A stretch of 64,000 bases of DNA from Amazonocrinis nigriterrae CENA67 (GCF_016056305.1 NZ_JAECZC010000102.1:74884-138883), one strand, 5' to 3'; positions 16,454 through 26,017 are shown, numbered from the stretch's first letter. The notes: generated from the sequence alone by a model not told the origin. Numbers and translations are program-made.

Positions 16454-18691
16454 TTAAGCCAATTGCCCTTGCACTTGAGCAGCGTACATGATTTCTAATT
16501 GCTCCAGGGCAAGGCGCGCGATCGCTACAGGATCATTTACCCCATACACATTAATCACCGGAGCCAGTACGGTGCTTTTGGCAGAGGCTCCCACCGCTGC
16601 ACTGCCCTGCATTAATCTCTGCATTTGGGCTGGGGTAAGGATGAATTCGCTTGAATTGGCAATTACTGGACTTGCTCCAGACGGCATATTGCGCGATTCT
16701 GTTGCCAATGCCCCTAATAATCCATCGCTTGCTGTAGGGATATGGCCTTTATAGAAACCAAGCAAGCTACCAACACTAGAGCCAATGTTTTGTCCGATAT
16801 TTACAGCAGTTTGCCCAACACTTGTAAAAGCACTTTGAGCAGTGCCAATTGGATTATTTACGAAATTACTAGCGGCGTTAAATGGAGCCGAAATAATACT
16901 TTGAGCTTGGTTTAAGAGGTTACCGATTGCTGATTTTATCGCTGACAATAACTGATTCCACATGTCAGCGATCGCACTTCCCAAAGAGGTGAAAAAGTTT
17001 TGCACTGAACTAATAGCAAAACCCCCCACTTCACCCCAGCCGCCAAGGAAAGAACTCAACCACTCTTGAGTAGTGTAGACTGCCGCCTCCCAAACAAGAC
17101 CCAATCCCTCCAATAGCTTGCCGCCAATACTTAATAATCCCCTGCCAATTTCTAAAACAACGGTGGCACGGAAGCCGCCAACCAAGCCAACAACAAAGGG
17201 GACAACACCAAGGGCGATATTGCCGATGGATATGAGGATATCGCCCCAAGGTAGATTGATAATTCCTTGGATTAATTTACCTACCAATTGTCCACTAAAT
17301 ATCCCAAGCTTGGCTCCCATCACGCCAAAGCCAATAGCGCCACCACCGCTGGATAAAACTTTGAGCGAAGAGTCAGCAAGCCATGAGAAAAACTGGCTAA
17401 TCCAATTATTAATACCACTTAATAATTTTTCAAAACCATTGAGTATCGCACTGGGATTAAAAAATTTTTGCACCCCTCCCATTAGGGATTGAAAACTATT
17501 AACTAAAATATCTGGCTTAATAAAGCCTTGAATTGAATTAATTAATTTTTGAAAACTTCCAATAATAAAATCGGGATTGAAGATATTAGAAATAATTGCA
17601 CTTGCTCCGGCTATTCCTCCACCTGCACCTTTGGCAAGGCTGGCGAGGGAACCGGCAAATCCCGCCGCTTTATTTATCCAGCCAGTAACGGTGTTGATGC
17701 CGTTATAAAGTACGAGCATTGGATCAACACTAGGCACTCCCAAAGCTTGAAGAATGCTAGCTCCTGCATCAAAAAAGGCTTGCATTGCTTTGATGCCACC
17801 AGCTACAGCAGTCATTACATTTTGTTGACCTTCACCGACTGACAAATCCCGTAATAAACCAAATACGCCAGAAGTGGGGTCGAACAAACTTGATTCAATC
17901 CCTGCTATCAAGCCATCCACTGTGTTGCTGGCAGCATCAATTACATCTTTGGTAACAAGTTTACCTGATACCGCTTTGACAACCTCAATTCGCTCTTTGG
18001 CAGAAATATTTTTCATATCATTGAGCGTCTTGCCGCGCTTTTTCATCTCCTGTTCTAGGAGGTTGATAAATGCGGGGTTGTTGTCGGCAAATAGCAAGTT
18101 TTTGGCACTGGCAATATTACCATCAAGCAGACGTGCCGTGAACATACCCACTGCACCCGCATCCGTCCCCGACGAAATACCAAGCAGTGTCATTTGCTTG
18201 GTGATGTCGGTTAAGTTCTTTTGGAATTCACCCTTGTTGAGTACCCCGTTTGCATCCTTGAAAGCCGGAATCACGTTATCCATGATGCTATTGGCCACCC
18301 GCTGATAATCAGCAGTTGCCCCTGGTAGCGCCCCGGCGATTTTGGATAATTCAGCGCCAAAACTAACAACAAACTTTTCGGACTCTTTGTATGATTCGCC
18401 TGTCAAGGCTGCAAAAGTTCCAGCAGCCGATACCGTGTCTAACTGAATTTTTTTAGCTTCTTCAAACTTTCCCCCCATGAAAGCAGCAGCATTGCCCGCC
18501 AATTGCAATGCTTGCCCCAAGAGATTGGCTTGGATGATGCCTGAAGTAATCGCACTTGTAAGGCTTTGCGTACCGCCAGAAGCGTTGTTAGCACTGCGTC
18601 CCAATCCTCCCAATGCCGAAGTGATGCGCCCAAACACGTTTGATGCTTGGTCACGAGCGCTGATAATCAATTGGACTAGGTTACTTGCCAT
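16454..18691 (-). CDS. Tail tape measure protein
   Basis: 745 aa. Typical features are a Ser/Gln-rich N-terminus (RDQASNVFGRITSALGGLGRS), long helices, several hydrophobic segments in the middle (FGVMGAKLGIFSGQLVGKLI, IGNIALGVVPFVVGLVGGF) and a C-terminal repeat of helical text. It sets tail length and is ejected with the DNA. The start overlaps the chaperone extension by 11 bases, as expected for this gene pair. Confidence 0.9.
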   Translation of the reverse strand: MASNLVQLIISARDQASNVFGRITSALGGLGRSANNASGGTQSLTSAITSGIIQANLLGQALQLAGNAAAFMGGKFEEAKKIQLDTVSAAGTFAALTGESYKESEKFVVSFGAELSKIAGALPGATADYQRVANSIMDNVIPAFKDANGVLNKGEFQKNLTDITKQMTLLGISSGTDAGAVGMFTARLLDGNIASAKNLLFADNNPAFINLLEQEMKKRGKTLNDMKNISAKERIEVVKAVSGKLVTKDVIDAASNTVDGLIAGIESSLFDPTSGVFGLLRDLSVGEGQQNVMTAVAGGIKAMQAFFDAGASILQALGVPSVDPMLVLYNGINTVTGWINKAAGFAGSLASLAKGAGGGIAGASAIISNIFNPDFIIGSFQKLINSIQGFIKPDILVNSFQSLMGGVQKFFNPSAILNGFEKLLSGINNWISQFFSWLADSSLKVLSSGGGAIGFGVMGAKLGIFSGQLVGKLIQGIINLPWGDILISIGNIALGVVPFVVGLVGGFRATVVLEIGRGLLSIGGKLLEGLGLVWEAAVYTTQEWLSSFLGGWGEVGGFAISSVQNFFTSLGSAIADMWNQLLSAIKSAIGNLLNQAQSIISAPFNAASNFVNNPIGTAQSAFTSVGQTAVNIGQNIGSSVGSLLGFYKGHIPTASDGLLGALATESRNMPSGASPVIANSSEFILTPAQMQRLMQGSAAVGASAKSTVLAPVINVYGVNDPVAIARLALEQLEIMYAAQVQGQLA

Positions 18692-18872
18692 TCCAAGCTT
18701 TCTTTTCAGCCTCCACAGCTTCTAGGTGGATATCTGCCATCAATTTGAGAGTGTCCAAGGGGATGCGCTTGTATTCTTCCAATCCCTGAAATGATTTACC
18801 GTTAAGGTGGTAGACAATTCTTAAAAAACTCTCTTCGTTAATCGTTTTCGGGTTTAGAGCGAAAGGATTTGA
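18681..18872 (-). CDS. Tail assembly chaperone extension made by ribosomal frameshift
   Basis: An open frame of ~63 codons without a good start codon. It runs from inside the 3' end of the upstream chaperone gene to the tape-measure start. From about 18851 it reads PKTINEESFLRIVYHLNG, then YKRIPLDTLKLMADIHLEAVEAEKKAW. Relative to the upstream gene it is in the +1 (equal to -2) frame, and the two frames overlap over 18838-18872. This layout between tube and tape-measure genes is the classic tail assembly chaperone pair; phage Mu is known to use a -2 shift here. The slip site is not certain (a C-rich/A-rich stretch AAACCCGAAAACG is a candidate). Confidence 0.6.
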   Translation of the reverse strand, partial: SNPFALNPKTINEESFLRIVYHLNGKSFQGLEEYKRIPLDTLKLMADIHLEAVEAEKKAWNGK

Positions 18873-19458
18873 TTAGATTCGCAACCCCCTGCCAATCACC
18901 TGTATTAATTTGGTTAAGAATTGATTCTTCTACAGAATCGCGATCGCCCCACTTGGTACAAAGGCGTAGCGCTAAAGCGATTTGTGATTCTAATTCTCCA
19001 CCCTTGCACTTGCTGATAGCTTCCACATCACCATAGTTGGGTCGGCGGAAAATCACCTCAATTCCACTACCAAGAAAAAGAGATTTTGAGCGATCGCTCA
19101 GTTCGGTAAACTCTGGCGTATTGGATGGCGAAAGAGCTTGAGAGATAAGCTCGACATCTTCAACATCTACATTCCGTAACTGCGGTAGAGCAATCCCTGG
19201 CTTGTCTCCCCAAGAAATGCAATTTCTCACTATCAATCGCCCTGCCACCTCAATAGGATTGAGATTGCCAGCTTTAGCAAGACTGCGTACATCCTCTAAA
19301 ATCACGGGGCGAAATACAGTAATCGTGCCATCGCTAAGGATGATCTTGGTTTTTTGTGCTTGTGCTTCGACTATTTGTTCCTGCGCTTGTTTTGCGTATT
19401 CTAAAAATTCTTTGGTAGCTTGCTGTTCATTTGTTGGAGTGCGTTGAATTCTACCCAT
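18838..19458 (-). CDS. Tail assembly chaperone (G-like)
   Basis: 206 aa from ATG at 19458, which overlaps the tube gene stop as TAATG. The 5-residue-longer start at 19473 is less likely. It is acidic and helical (FLEYAKQAQEQIVEAQAQKTKI, IEVAGRLIVRNCISWGD) and its length and position between tube and tape measure fit the G component. Its last ~12 codons overlap the frameshift extension. Confidence 0.75.
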   Translation of the reverse strand: MGRIQRTPTNEQQATKEFLEYAKQAQEQIVEAQAQKTKIILSDGTITVFRPVILEDVRSLAKAGNLNPIEVAGRLIVRNCISWGDKPGIALPQLRNVDVEDVELISQALSPSNTPEFTELSDRSKSLFLGSGIEVIFRRPNYGDVEAISKCKGGELESQIALALRLCTKWGDRDSVEESILNQINTGDWQGVANLIKSFRSKPEND

Positions 19459-19898
19459 TATGCGTACTCCCAATCATCACCGATAAAAGTCAGTTTCAGC
19501 ATTGAAATATCATTTTTAGTTTTATCTACCTCAAAACCCTCCAACGCGGTGGGACGGGCTTTGTAAATAATCAGCGATGGGCCGATTGGCTCCACTTCTG
19601 GGCAGTAAGTCACCGGCGTGACTGAGATGGTGATAGCTTCCTTATTGCCATCGCAATAATTTCTCCAAAAATCGATGATGGGTTTATCCGCAACTGGATC
19701 AAAAGCTTTTTCTAAATCCATCTCGTCTAATTCTCTTGGCCCCACAAGCTTGTATTTGCGGTTGCTGAGTCCATCGCTGTAATCAGTAGTATCTGCTTTG
19801 TCTTTGATACCTGAAAACTTTTCCCAGTAACTATCAATGCCCTTGATGGTTACTAGATATTGTTGTTGGGTAATTGGATTAGCCGTTCCTCCTGCCAT
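19458..19898 (-). CDS. Tail tube protein
   Basis: 146 aa. Beta-rich text (YLVTIKGIDSYWEKFSGIKD, RKYKLVGPRELDEMDLEKAF, GFEVDKTKNDISMLKLTFIG) and a place right after the sheath gene identify it as the inner tube subunit of a contractile tail. Length is normal for myovirus tube proteins. Confidence 0.85.
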   Translation of the reverse strand: MAGGTANPITQQQYLVTIKGIDSYWEKFSGIKDKADTTDYSDGLSNRKYKLVGPRELDEMDLEKAFDPVADKPIIDFWRNYCDGNKEAITISVTPVTYCPEVEPIGPSLIIYKARPTALEGFEVDKTKNDISMLKLTFIGDDWEYA

Positions 19899-21374
19899 TT
19901 ACGCCACTCCTGCTGCTTGTCGTACTTGATCAATTGGTGTTCTGTAGGAGCCAACCAGCATCCGTTCTAAGGTCGGTACTGGAGCCGCGTACACTTCGGA
20001 TCTCACTACCCCATCCTCCAGATCAATAGCAGGATTAATGCTTCTGTCACATATCACCACAAAAGCATCCTTGGGTTGCGCTCCGAAGAATGCGCCACCT
20101 TCCCAAAATCTGTAGGCTATGGCTTCAATCGTTTCTCGAATTCTGGTAAATAGCACACCTTGCCCATCCACTGCCGAGAAAATAATGCCGCCGTTGTCGA
20201 GGGTTTGTTGAATGGTGCGATTGAAAACTGAGAAGATGATGCGAGTATTAACGAATCTGTAGTAAGGACTAGCCGATCGCGTCCTTGAACCATACACTAC
20301 AACTCCTTGTCCAGGCAAATTGCGAATGCAGTTGACACCGTTTGGATTGACTACAGCCTGTTCGGACTTCTTGACCGTTACTGTCACACCCTTAACGCCA
20401 CGCATTGGGTATTTGGTTCCGGCTGGTGGTTGCTGGAATCCTTCGATTCTGTAGCGGCGAAGCGCGATCGCAGCCACACCCGCAGATGGCGGCACTGTAT
20501 TGTCAAGCAAATCAATTACATAGGGGAAAAAGTAAGCCAGATGTCCCCGTGCTGTGGTGTAATTGGCGGATTCGGTTTGTGCCAGTGCTGAGGTGTTGAT
20601 GGTTCCCGATGGGCCAGAATCGACGAATGCCGCCCAATCAAAGCCTTCTGTAGCACAGAGGTTTTCCATCGCCGTGGCTACTGAGGTGCGATCACTTTGG
20701 TTGCTGAGTCCTGAAAAAGCTTCTGGGCAAATCAGAATACCTTGCTCGTGCAGGTCTGGGTCGAAGCTATTTTGAATGGCATAGACAAATTCATCCGCTA
20801 ATGTAGCGTAGGTGTCAACCGTGACCGTGAGCGTTGACCCGCCTGGGGCTGTGGGGGAAGTGACTGTAAAGGCTATCCCAACATTATCAGAGGTAACAAG
20901 AAAAGTACTATTGCCACTAGTGTCGTCGCCTGCCGTTACCACAGGGCTGACGGTGACATTAGCGTTAATCGCCGCAATCAAGCCATCTACAATCGATTGC
21001 AAAGTTGGTGATGCACCAGCTGTGTAGCTGATTGCCGTGCCATTAATAGTGAGTGAATAAGCGCCAGCAGTTGGAGTGCCAACAGTAATTGTGGCAACTT
21101 GTTTACTTGCAGCGCGGACAAAGAATAGAATGCCGTTTGATAGGTTATTAAAAAATAATTTGACTGAGTTAAGGCTAGGACTAGAGCCAAACTTAGTAGC
21201 GAAATCGTCAGGACTAGTGACTTGCGTCGGCGTGTTGTAAGCCCCGGTTGTGCCGGTGCCAATTATATAGGCGCGGTTGAATGAGGCAATGTCTGCTGGG
21301 ATTATGCCAGCTGTATCTTCATAGACATATGTGCCGGGCGCTGTTAATTGATTTATGTTAAGCGTTTGGGGCAT
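19899..21374 (-). CDS. Tail sheath protein
   Basis: 491 aa. Typical N-terminus TAPGTYVYEDTAGIIPADIASFNRAYIIGTG and C-terminal region RFVNTRIIFSVFNRTIQQTLDNG followed by a helical end; an Ig-like insert (TVGTPTAGAYSLTINGTA, ~95-190) sits between. It is the contractile outer tail cylinder. Adjacent to the tube gene with no gap. Full length. Confidence 0.95.
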   Translation of the reverse strand: MPQTLNINQLTAPGTYVYEDTAGIIPADIASFNRAYIIGTGTTGAYNTPTQVTSPDDFATKFGSSPSLNSVKLFFNNLSNGILFFVRAASKQVATITVGTPTAGAYSLTINGTAISYTAGASPTLQSIVDGLIAAINANVTVSPVVTAGDDTSGNSTFLVTSDNVGIAFTVTSPTAPGGSTLTVTVDTYATLADEFVYAIQNSFDPDLHEQGILICPEAFSGLSNQSDRTSVATAMENLCATEGFDWAAFVDSGPSGTINTSALAQTESANYTTARGHLAYFFPYVIDLLDNTVPPSAGVAAIALRRYRIEGFQQPPAGTKYPMRGVKGVTVTVKKSEQAVVNPNGVNCIRNLPGQGVVVYGSRTRSASPYYRFVNTRIIFSVFNRTIQQTLDNGGIIFSAVDGQGVLFTRIRETIEAIAYRFWEGGAFFGAQPKDAFVVICDRSINPAIDLEDGVVRSEVYAAPVPTLERMLVGSYRTPIDQVRQAAGVA

Positions 21375-21406
21375 GGGCAGTATGCATAACTGCGCGTAGA
21401 GTTCCC

Positions 21407-22018
21407 CTATTGTTCATCTTCGGTAATTGTAAATTCGCGATCTATTACGTTATCGCTCAGGTCGTCAGCACGCGATCGCCTAATGGTTGTCCTAAGTTGA
21501 ATTGGAATAGGATTGCCATTCTCATCCACGGGCGCGTAAGGTCGCACTCCTTCGGATGGATCACGCTCTAGATAATCAACATCGGCAGCGGTGTAGGGTT
21601 GTTTTTGTCCCTCAATTTGCATCATCGCCACTGCCACGACCAGAGTGTAATACCAAATGCCATCATCAGTTTTTATAAATCCTTCCTGGACTGGATAGCA
21701 CTTAGAAAGTGGCCCTTTGAGGGGAATCAAACCAGTGACAGCATAGCGAACTGCATCAAGCAAAGGATACGCACCTCTATGAGTACGCAAGTCTCGTAAT
21801 TGCAAAGATAGCTCAAATTCAGCAATAACTTCGCAAGTCACAGGCTGCATAGAGGTAATTCTAAAGCGACTACGCTTGTAACCTATGAGAATCATTCCCT
21901 TACGCCCTGGCTTGGGCTGCTGATCACTTTCGCCTGGGAAAGGAGCGATATTTACCTCAAAAGGTGCAAGAATCGCCTCAACTCGCTTAACTATCGCCGC
22001 TTCAGCTTCAGCCAACAT
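21407..22018 (-). CDS. Mu gp37-like neck/tail protein (DUF1834 family)
   Basis: 203 aa from ATG at 22018, overlapping the preceding stop as TGATG. The segment MLAEAEAAIVKRVEAILAPFEVNIAPFPG is the family start, and PVTCEVIAEFELSLQLRDLRTHRGAYPLLDAVRYAVTG the core. In Mu the equivalent lies just before the sheath gene, as here. Probable tail terminator or neck component. Confidence 0.78.
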   Translation of the reverse strand: MLAEAEAAIVKRVEAILAPFEVNIAPFPGESDQQPKPGRKGMILIGYKRSRFRITSMQPVTCEVIAEFELSLQLRDLRTHRGAYPLLDAVRYAVTGLIPLKGPLSKCYPVQEGFIKTDDGIWYYTLVVAVAMMQIEGQKQPYTAADVDYLERDPSEGVRPYAPVDENGNPIPIQLRTTIRRSRADDLSDNVIDREFTITEDEQ

Positions 22019-22458
22019 CACCAATCCCTCAAACTAGAAGCTGTCCAAGTTCGCCCAGGACTCTTAAATAGCGCCACATCCCCATTCCCGGCATCGGTTG
22101 TACTGCCGTCAGTCCCATCGACAATACCTGGCAGCGATGCCTTACCTGCTGCCAAGTCCTTGAGGTAATAGAAAACTAAATCCCGCCGCCTGGTTACTTC
22201 CTCTCTGGGCTTATCCTTATCGAGTAGATACCGCGCTACATCGCAGGTGTAGTTGCGAATCACTGGTGGTATAACCACCAGAGGTACTTTGTAGCGCGTT
22301 GCTAGGTAAGAATCGAGTTGCGCTTGGGCATCTCCAATTGCCCGATTTACCACATCTTCGTTGATTGTAGTGGCATCGGGATAATCGATATTGCTCAGTT
22401 CCAAGATTTCCTGTTCGCTAAAAGCTGCAACCATATCCGCGACGGTGGCGTAAGACAT
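22018..22458 (-). CDS. Mu gp36-like head completion protein (DUF1320 family)
   Basis: 146 aa. MSYATVADMVAAFSEQEILELSN, the helix INEDVVNRAIGDAQAQLDSYLATRYKVPL and VIRNYTCDVARYLLD are the hallmarks of the DUF1320 head-tail connector family. Length matches. It overlaps both neighbours by a base or two, which indicates translational coupling. Confidence 0.88.
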   Translation of the reverse strand: MSYATVADMVAAFSEQEILELSNIDYPDATTINEDVVNRAIGDAQAQLDSYLATRYKVPLVVIPPVIRNYTCDVARYLLDKDKPREEVTRRRDLVFYYLKDLAAGKASLPGIVDGTDGSTTDAGNGDVALFKSPGRTWTASSLRDW

Positions 22459-22889
22459 TACACCCGCCTCAAGGAAACCGTAACCACGACACCAGCCAAG
22501 GCAGTCACCGTACCTGCAAAGTCGAGAGACAAGCGATCGCCACTAGCCAAAGTCCGGGTTGCCTCGGTTGCAACGAGTGCCCCAACCTGTACCGTGTTAG
22601 CAGTGCCTTTGCAGTCAAAGCCAGCATTGGTGTTGTTGGTTAATAGGTCGGTTCCCGCACCAGGGGCTTGAGTGCCAGTATCTTTGGTAATTTGCAGGTT
22701 TACAGCAGAAGCGTCACTCCCCGCAGTCGAGTGTACGTAGGAAATGCCAGTTACCAAGTAAGCACCATCCGCCACGAAGAAAGGCTGATCTACGCACAGT
22801 GAGTTGAGCGGACACTGGACACTGATATTATGTGTGAGGTTGATGTTAGCGTTAATCAACTCAACACCTATTTTTTGTTTAACAGCCAC
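22458..22889 (-). CDS. Head/neck structural protein, unknown
   Basis: 143 aa, beta-rich (NINLTHNISVQCPLNS, VADGAYLVTGISYVHSTAGS, SGDRLSLDFAGTVTALAGVVVTVSLRRV). Tightly placed between the capsid and the head-completion gene. Probably a virion component; family not recognised. Confidence 0.72.
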   Translation of the reverse strand: MAVKQKIGVELINANINLTHNISVQCPLNSLCVDQPFFVADGAYLVTGISYVHSTAGSDASAVNLQITKDTGTQAPGAGTDLLTNNTNAGFDCKGTANTVQVGALVATEATRTLASGDRLSLDFAGTVTALAGVVVTVSLRRV

Positions 22890-23266
22890 TACTCATTACC
22901 TCCCTTGATTGCAGTGATGCGGCGATTGATGGCACGGCGAACGGTAACGCGAGACTCCGAAGCAAGCCAAGTTTCGAGCTTGGCGATATCGGGGCAATTT
23001 TCAATTACTTTTTCTGCCTCGTCCACGTTCATGGTTGATAGCTCTGAGGGTTGGGGGGCATTAGGGTTAATCTCAGCTTTAGGGGAGATAATCTCAATTG
23101 CTCCCCAGCGTTCGTACTGGGGGAAGTCGGGGTGTGATCGCAGTTGTTCTGTTGCCTCGTCTGACACGTTGAGATTACTGCCGGGTCTTAGGGTAAGAGT
23201 GTCAAAGCAAACTGGGCCGTTGCGTGGCGGGAAACTTTTTTCGGGTCTGAGGATAATTGTTGCCAT
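22889..23266 (-). CDS. Small protein with Mu-FluMu-like/neck role, unknown
   Basis: 125 aa. The N-terminal half has TIILRPEKSFPPRNGPVCFDTLTLRPGSN and the C-terminal part is a helical repeat-like region (EKVIENCPDIAKLETWLASESRVTVRRAINRRI). It lies between capsid and neck genes and joins its neighbours at an overlapping start/stop. The function is not known. Confidence 0.68.
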   Translation of the reverse strand: MATIILRPEKSFPPRNGPVCFDTLTLRPGSNLNVSDEATEQLRSHPDFPQYERWGAIEIISPKAEINPNAPQPSELSTMNVDEAEKVIENCPDIAKLETWLASESRVTVRRAINRRITAIKGGNE

Positions 23267-23340
23267 TGTTGTATCGACTTTTGACTTTTGACCATTGACT
23301 CATAACAACAGCCAATACCTACTTTCTAATTGGCTGACTA

Positions 23341-24282
23341 CTAGTTCACCTTCGGAACTTTGATGTAGCGGAAAGCACCAGGATAATTAATTATTGTGGA
23401 AGTTGTTGAACTAAACATCGGGTAAACCCTGCGCCCATCTCTTACTGTTATCCATTCCTGGGGCATCATCTGAACGAGTTCAATGTGGCGCTCTACAACT
23501 TCGGGGTCTTTGGTGTAAAGGGTAATGAGGTCTTTATTTGTGCTGAGCGCTTGGACGCCGTTTGTTTCCAACTGAGCAGAGTCACATTCTTGGCATTTTG
23601 TGATGTTGAAGTTCACATCTTCCTCTGATAAAGCCTGCTTGATGTAAGTAAGCACGCTTACAGAAGAATCAGGCATCCGAGTTTTAACCAATTTGAAGTA
23701 AAAACCTGTGGATATCAATACATCCATCGGCATTTCAACATTATTTGATGCCGTGTGTGCTGCCTTTAATTCGTCTACAAAAAACTCGGCTAGTTCGTCA
23801 GGCGCTGCGGTATTGGGGTCGAAACTGGAATTATTGAGAGCGACACCAGCGTTATTCAAAAAGCCAGTGACGTTTAAGCGCGTATCACCAAATGCAGCGA
23901 TCCGGTGATGGCGCTCGGCAATGGAGCGTTTCGCCAACATTTGCTTGCGATTATCAATGTCGGCTTTTGCACCTGCAAAGCTGTAAGCGCGTTCCTGCTG
24001 GAACGTGTACGAAAAGGCGCTCGCAATCATAAAGACTTTGTAGCGATCTTCGTTAGCCGAAACATCGACAATTGGGATATCAAACGCTCCATCGCCAACG
24101 ATATCCGCGTCGCCAACTTCATCGATGGTATTGCGTACCACCTCAGCCGCGCCCGGTTTTAAGTCTGCTTTTGTGGGGACAATCTTGCCGTTTTCAAAAG
24201 CTAAGTCTCGATACCTTCTTGAAAGCACTCCGGGCATATTTTGCTCTAGCGCCCGGTACAGTAAATTTCCACCTGTAGTCAT
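23341..24282 (-). CDS. Major capsid protein (DUF2184-type)
   Basis: 313 aa. It fits the DUF2184/Mu-T-like group: VPTKADLKPGAAEVV, then IPIVDVSANEDRYKVFMIASAFSYTFQQERAYSFAG, RSIAERHHRIAAFGDTRLNVTGFLNNAGVAL, and a C-terminal segment with the QMMPQEWITVRDGRRVYPMF strand. HK97-fold shell subunit. It follows the cement and protease genes in the order of Mu-like head modules. Confidence 0.85.
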   Translation of the reverse strand: MTTGGNLLYRALEQNMPGVLSRRYRDLAFENGKIVPTKADLKPGAAEVVRNTIDEVGDADIVGDGAFDIPIVDVSANEDRYKVFMIASAFSYTFQQERAYSFAGAKADIDNRKQMLAKRSIAERHHRIAAFGDTRLNVTGFLNNAGVALNNSSFDPNTAAPDELAEFFVDELKAAHTASNNVEMPMDVLISTGFYFKLVKTRMPDSSVSVLTYIKQALSEEDVNFNITKCQECDSAQLETNGVQALSTNKDLITLYTKDPEVVERHIELVQMMPQEWITVRDGRRVYPMFSSTTSTIINYPGAFRYIKVPKVN

Positions 24283-24284
24283 AC

Positions 24285-24318
24285 AATTTTAGATTTTGGA
24301 TTTTAGATTTTGGATTTA
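24285..24318. repeat. TTTTAGATTTTGGA tandem repeat
   Basis: A short direct repeat between the capsid and cement genes, of the same class as other tandem repeats here. It sits in the capsid leader. Confidence 0.7.
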
Positions 24319-24322
24319 ACTG

Positions 24323-24832
24323 CTACGCCAAATTAATAGACAAAGGAACGACAGAACCAGCAGTAGCAGACTTTAAGAATCGAGCATTAGTTATCTGTAC
24401 GGCGCGGTTGGTGTCGGCATCCGCTCTGAATTGTCCTTTGCGCTGCCCTGTTTGGGGTGTGTGAATCCAAAAAACGTTGGATGCAGGGGTGACATTTTGC
24501 TGAACTTTCACGCCGATTATGCCCCGCACTAGGTAAGAGACAGCCCAGTATAGGGGATAGCCCAAATCACCATCGCTGTTGATGCTAAAGCTAGAGCGCT
24601 TTTCAAAGGTGTCAGTAGCAACGGCAATACCCGTCAGCAAGCTGTTGGCATCCACAGGAAGAATCAAGTCCTTATCGCCAGTTCCTTTGACCAGTCCCCG
24701 ACCGAAAACGAGGATGCTATTTGTAGAATCAGCATTAACTCCTGTGCGGATCACTGCTAATTCTAAATTGGCGATTTGCCCCTCGTAGAGTGAAGCGCCG
24801 TCGAGTAAATCTGTGTAGTTAGTTACTGGCAT
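24323..24832 (-). CDS. Capsid cement/decoration protein
   Basis: 169 aa from ATG at 24832, overlapping the protease stop as TAATG. Beta-rich: SLYEGQIANLELAVIRTGVNAD, then LVKGTGDKDLILPVDA and YWAVSYLVRGIIGVKVQQN. Such small beta proteins between the protease and the major capsid protein are usually shell decoration or cement proteins. The exact family is not certain. Confidence 0.7.
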   Translation of the reverse strand: MPVTNYTDLLDGASLYEGQIANLELAVIRTGVNADSTNSILVFGRGLVKGTGDKDLILPVDANSLLTGIAVATDTFEKRSSFSINSDGDLGYPLYWAVSYLVRGIIGVKVQQNVTPASNVFWIHTPQTGQRKGQFRADADTNRAVQITNARFLKSATAGSVVPLSINLA

Positions 24833-25914
24833 TATTTCCAAGCCTCCTCATAAGCAGCAGCAGCATCAGCGTAAGCGGAGCGCGATCGCTTGTCTTCTTC
24901 AGAGAATTCCTCAATCTCTTCATCGCGCACCACTTCCTTGAGATTGACCAAATCGGGGAGTCCCTTGAGGAATCCTTGCAACCAAGCTTTGGGGCTTTGG
25001 GGCTTACCTTCAGCGAATTCCAGTTCTTGTTCTGGCAGATTCATCATGAATTCGACCAGTTGATCTTTTTGGTTAGGGCGAATCTTACCCTTAAGTCCTT
25101 CAACGAAATTGGCGATCGCTTCCTTTTTTTTCTCCGACTCGACTTGTCGAAGTTTGGCTTCTGCTTTCTCCAACCGCTCCGATAATTCAATGCTTTCTTC
25201 TGATGGCACTGGTTCTGGCTCCTCCGTGTAATTGTTGGTATTTAAAAGCTGCAATACTTTCTCCCCGACTTCGGTTAGACGAGACTCCATATCGGGCGAA
25301 AATATTTTATTAATAAAGTTTTCTAGTTCATTGACTCGGTTTTCTAGATAGTTGAGACGACTATCGTCGGGTATGGAAAGTAAGTAGGCAGGGACAACGC
25401 GATCGCTCGTCTCGATCCCATACTTTTCAATTAGCCATTCCCGCAGATTACGCCATATTTCCTTATCCCCTCCCATACCACAACAAAAATCCACTACCCC
25501 CTCTTCTGCTTCACCAAAAGCAACCGACTTCAGTCCTTTGACAGCTGGTGCCATACCCCCCAAAAACCCCACATGCCGCAGGTAATAACTTCCTGGCTTG
25601 GGATTTGAGGGCGAATCCGGGGTATAGAAACTGGCGGAAATCTTTTTATAGCGCTTGGCTTTTACTGCCTTTTGGAAATCTGCATCCCAATCCTTGAGGT
25701 TGGCCATGAGCTTATTGCCCACCCGCCGTACTCCTTCTACCCAGGCGTAAGCTGGGGAGTTGTCACGCGGATGTCCCACGACTGCGGGAGCGTCGAATAG
25801 TTCGGGGTCGTAGGATCTGGCGATCTCATCAAGATGACTTTCGCCAAGAGTAACAACTTCGCCACTAGCGCTGGTATGTGTGCCAGCTTTAAAGATTTCG
25901 ATTTCCTGGGGCAT
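24832..25914 (-). CDS. Mu I-like head maturation protease with scaffold region
   Basis: 360 aa. The first ~140 residues match Mu protein I: EIFKAGTHTSASGEVVTLGESHLDEIARSYDP, then APAVVGHPRDNSPAYAWV and KKISASFYTPDSPSNPKPGSYYLRHVGFLGG. The conserved GHP and ISASF motifs hold the likely active site. From residue ~215 onward it is a highly charged coiled coil (ERLEKAEAKLRQVESEKKKEAI), as in protease-scaffold fusions. It should process the capsid scaffold during head assembly. Confidence 0.88.
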   Translation of the reverse strand: MPQEIEIFKAGTHTSASGEVVTLGESHLDEIARSYDPELFDAPAVVGHPRDNSPAYAWVEGVRRVGNKLMANLKDWDADFQKAVKAKRYKKISASFYTPDSPSNPKPGSYYLRHVGFLGGMAPAVKGLKSVAFGEAEEGVVDFCCGMGGDKEIWRNLREWLIEKYGIETSDRVVPAYLLSIPDDSRLNYLENRVNELENFINKIFSPDMESRLTEVGEKVLQLLNTNNYTEEPEPVPSEESIELSERLEKAEAKLRQVESEKKKEAIANFVEGLKGKIRPNQKDQLVEFMMNLPEQELEFAEGKPQSPKAWLQGFLKGLPDLVNLKEVVRDEEIEEFSEEDKRSRSAYADAAAAYEEAWK

Positions 25915-25990
25915 GGAGGAATAGGGAGGGAGGGGCGTCCTCCCGGTGCAAAAGGTAAATAATAATGCAGTTGTAGAATTCCCCAGTTTT

Positions 25991-26015
25991 CTATCTGGCG
26001 GATTCCGCCAGATAG
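25991..26015. repeat. Dispersed palindrome, copy 3
   Basis: 25-base form (CTATCTGGCGGA, T, TCCGCCAGATAG). It ends two bases before the 3' end of the gpG-like gene and lies in the leader of the protease gene. Confidence 0.95.
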
Positions 26016-26017
26016 AT

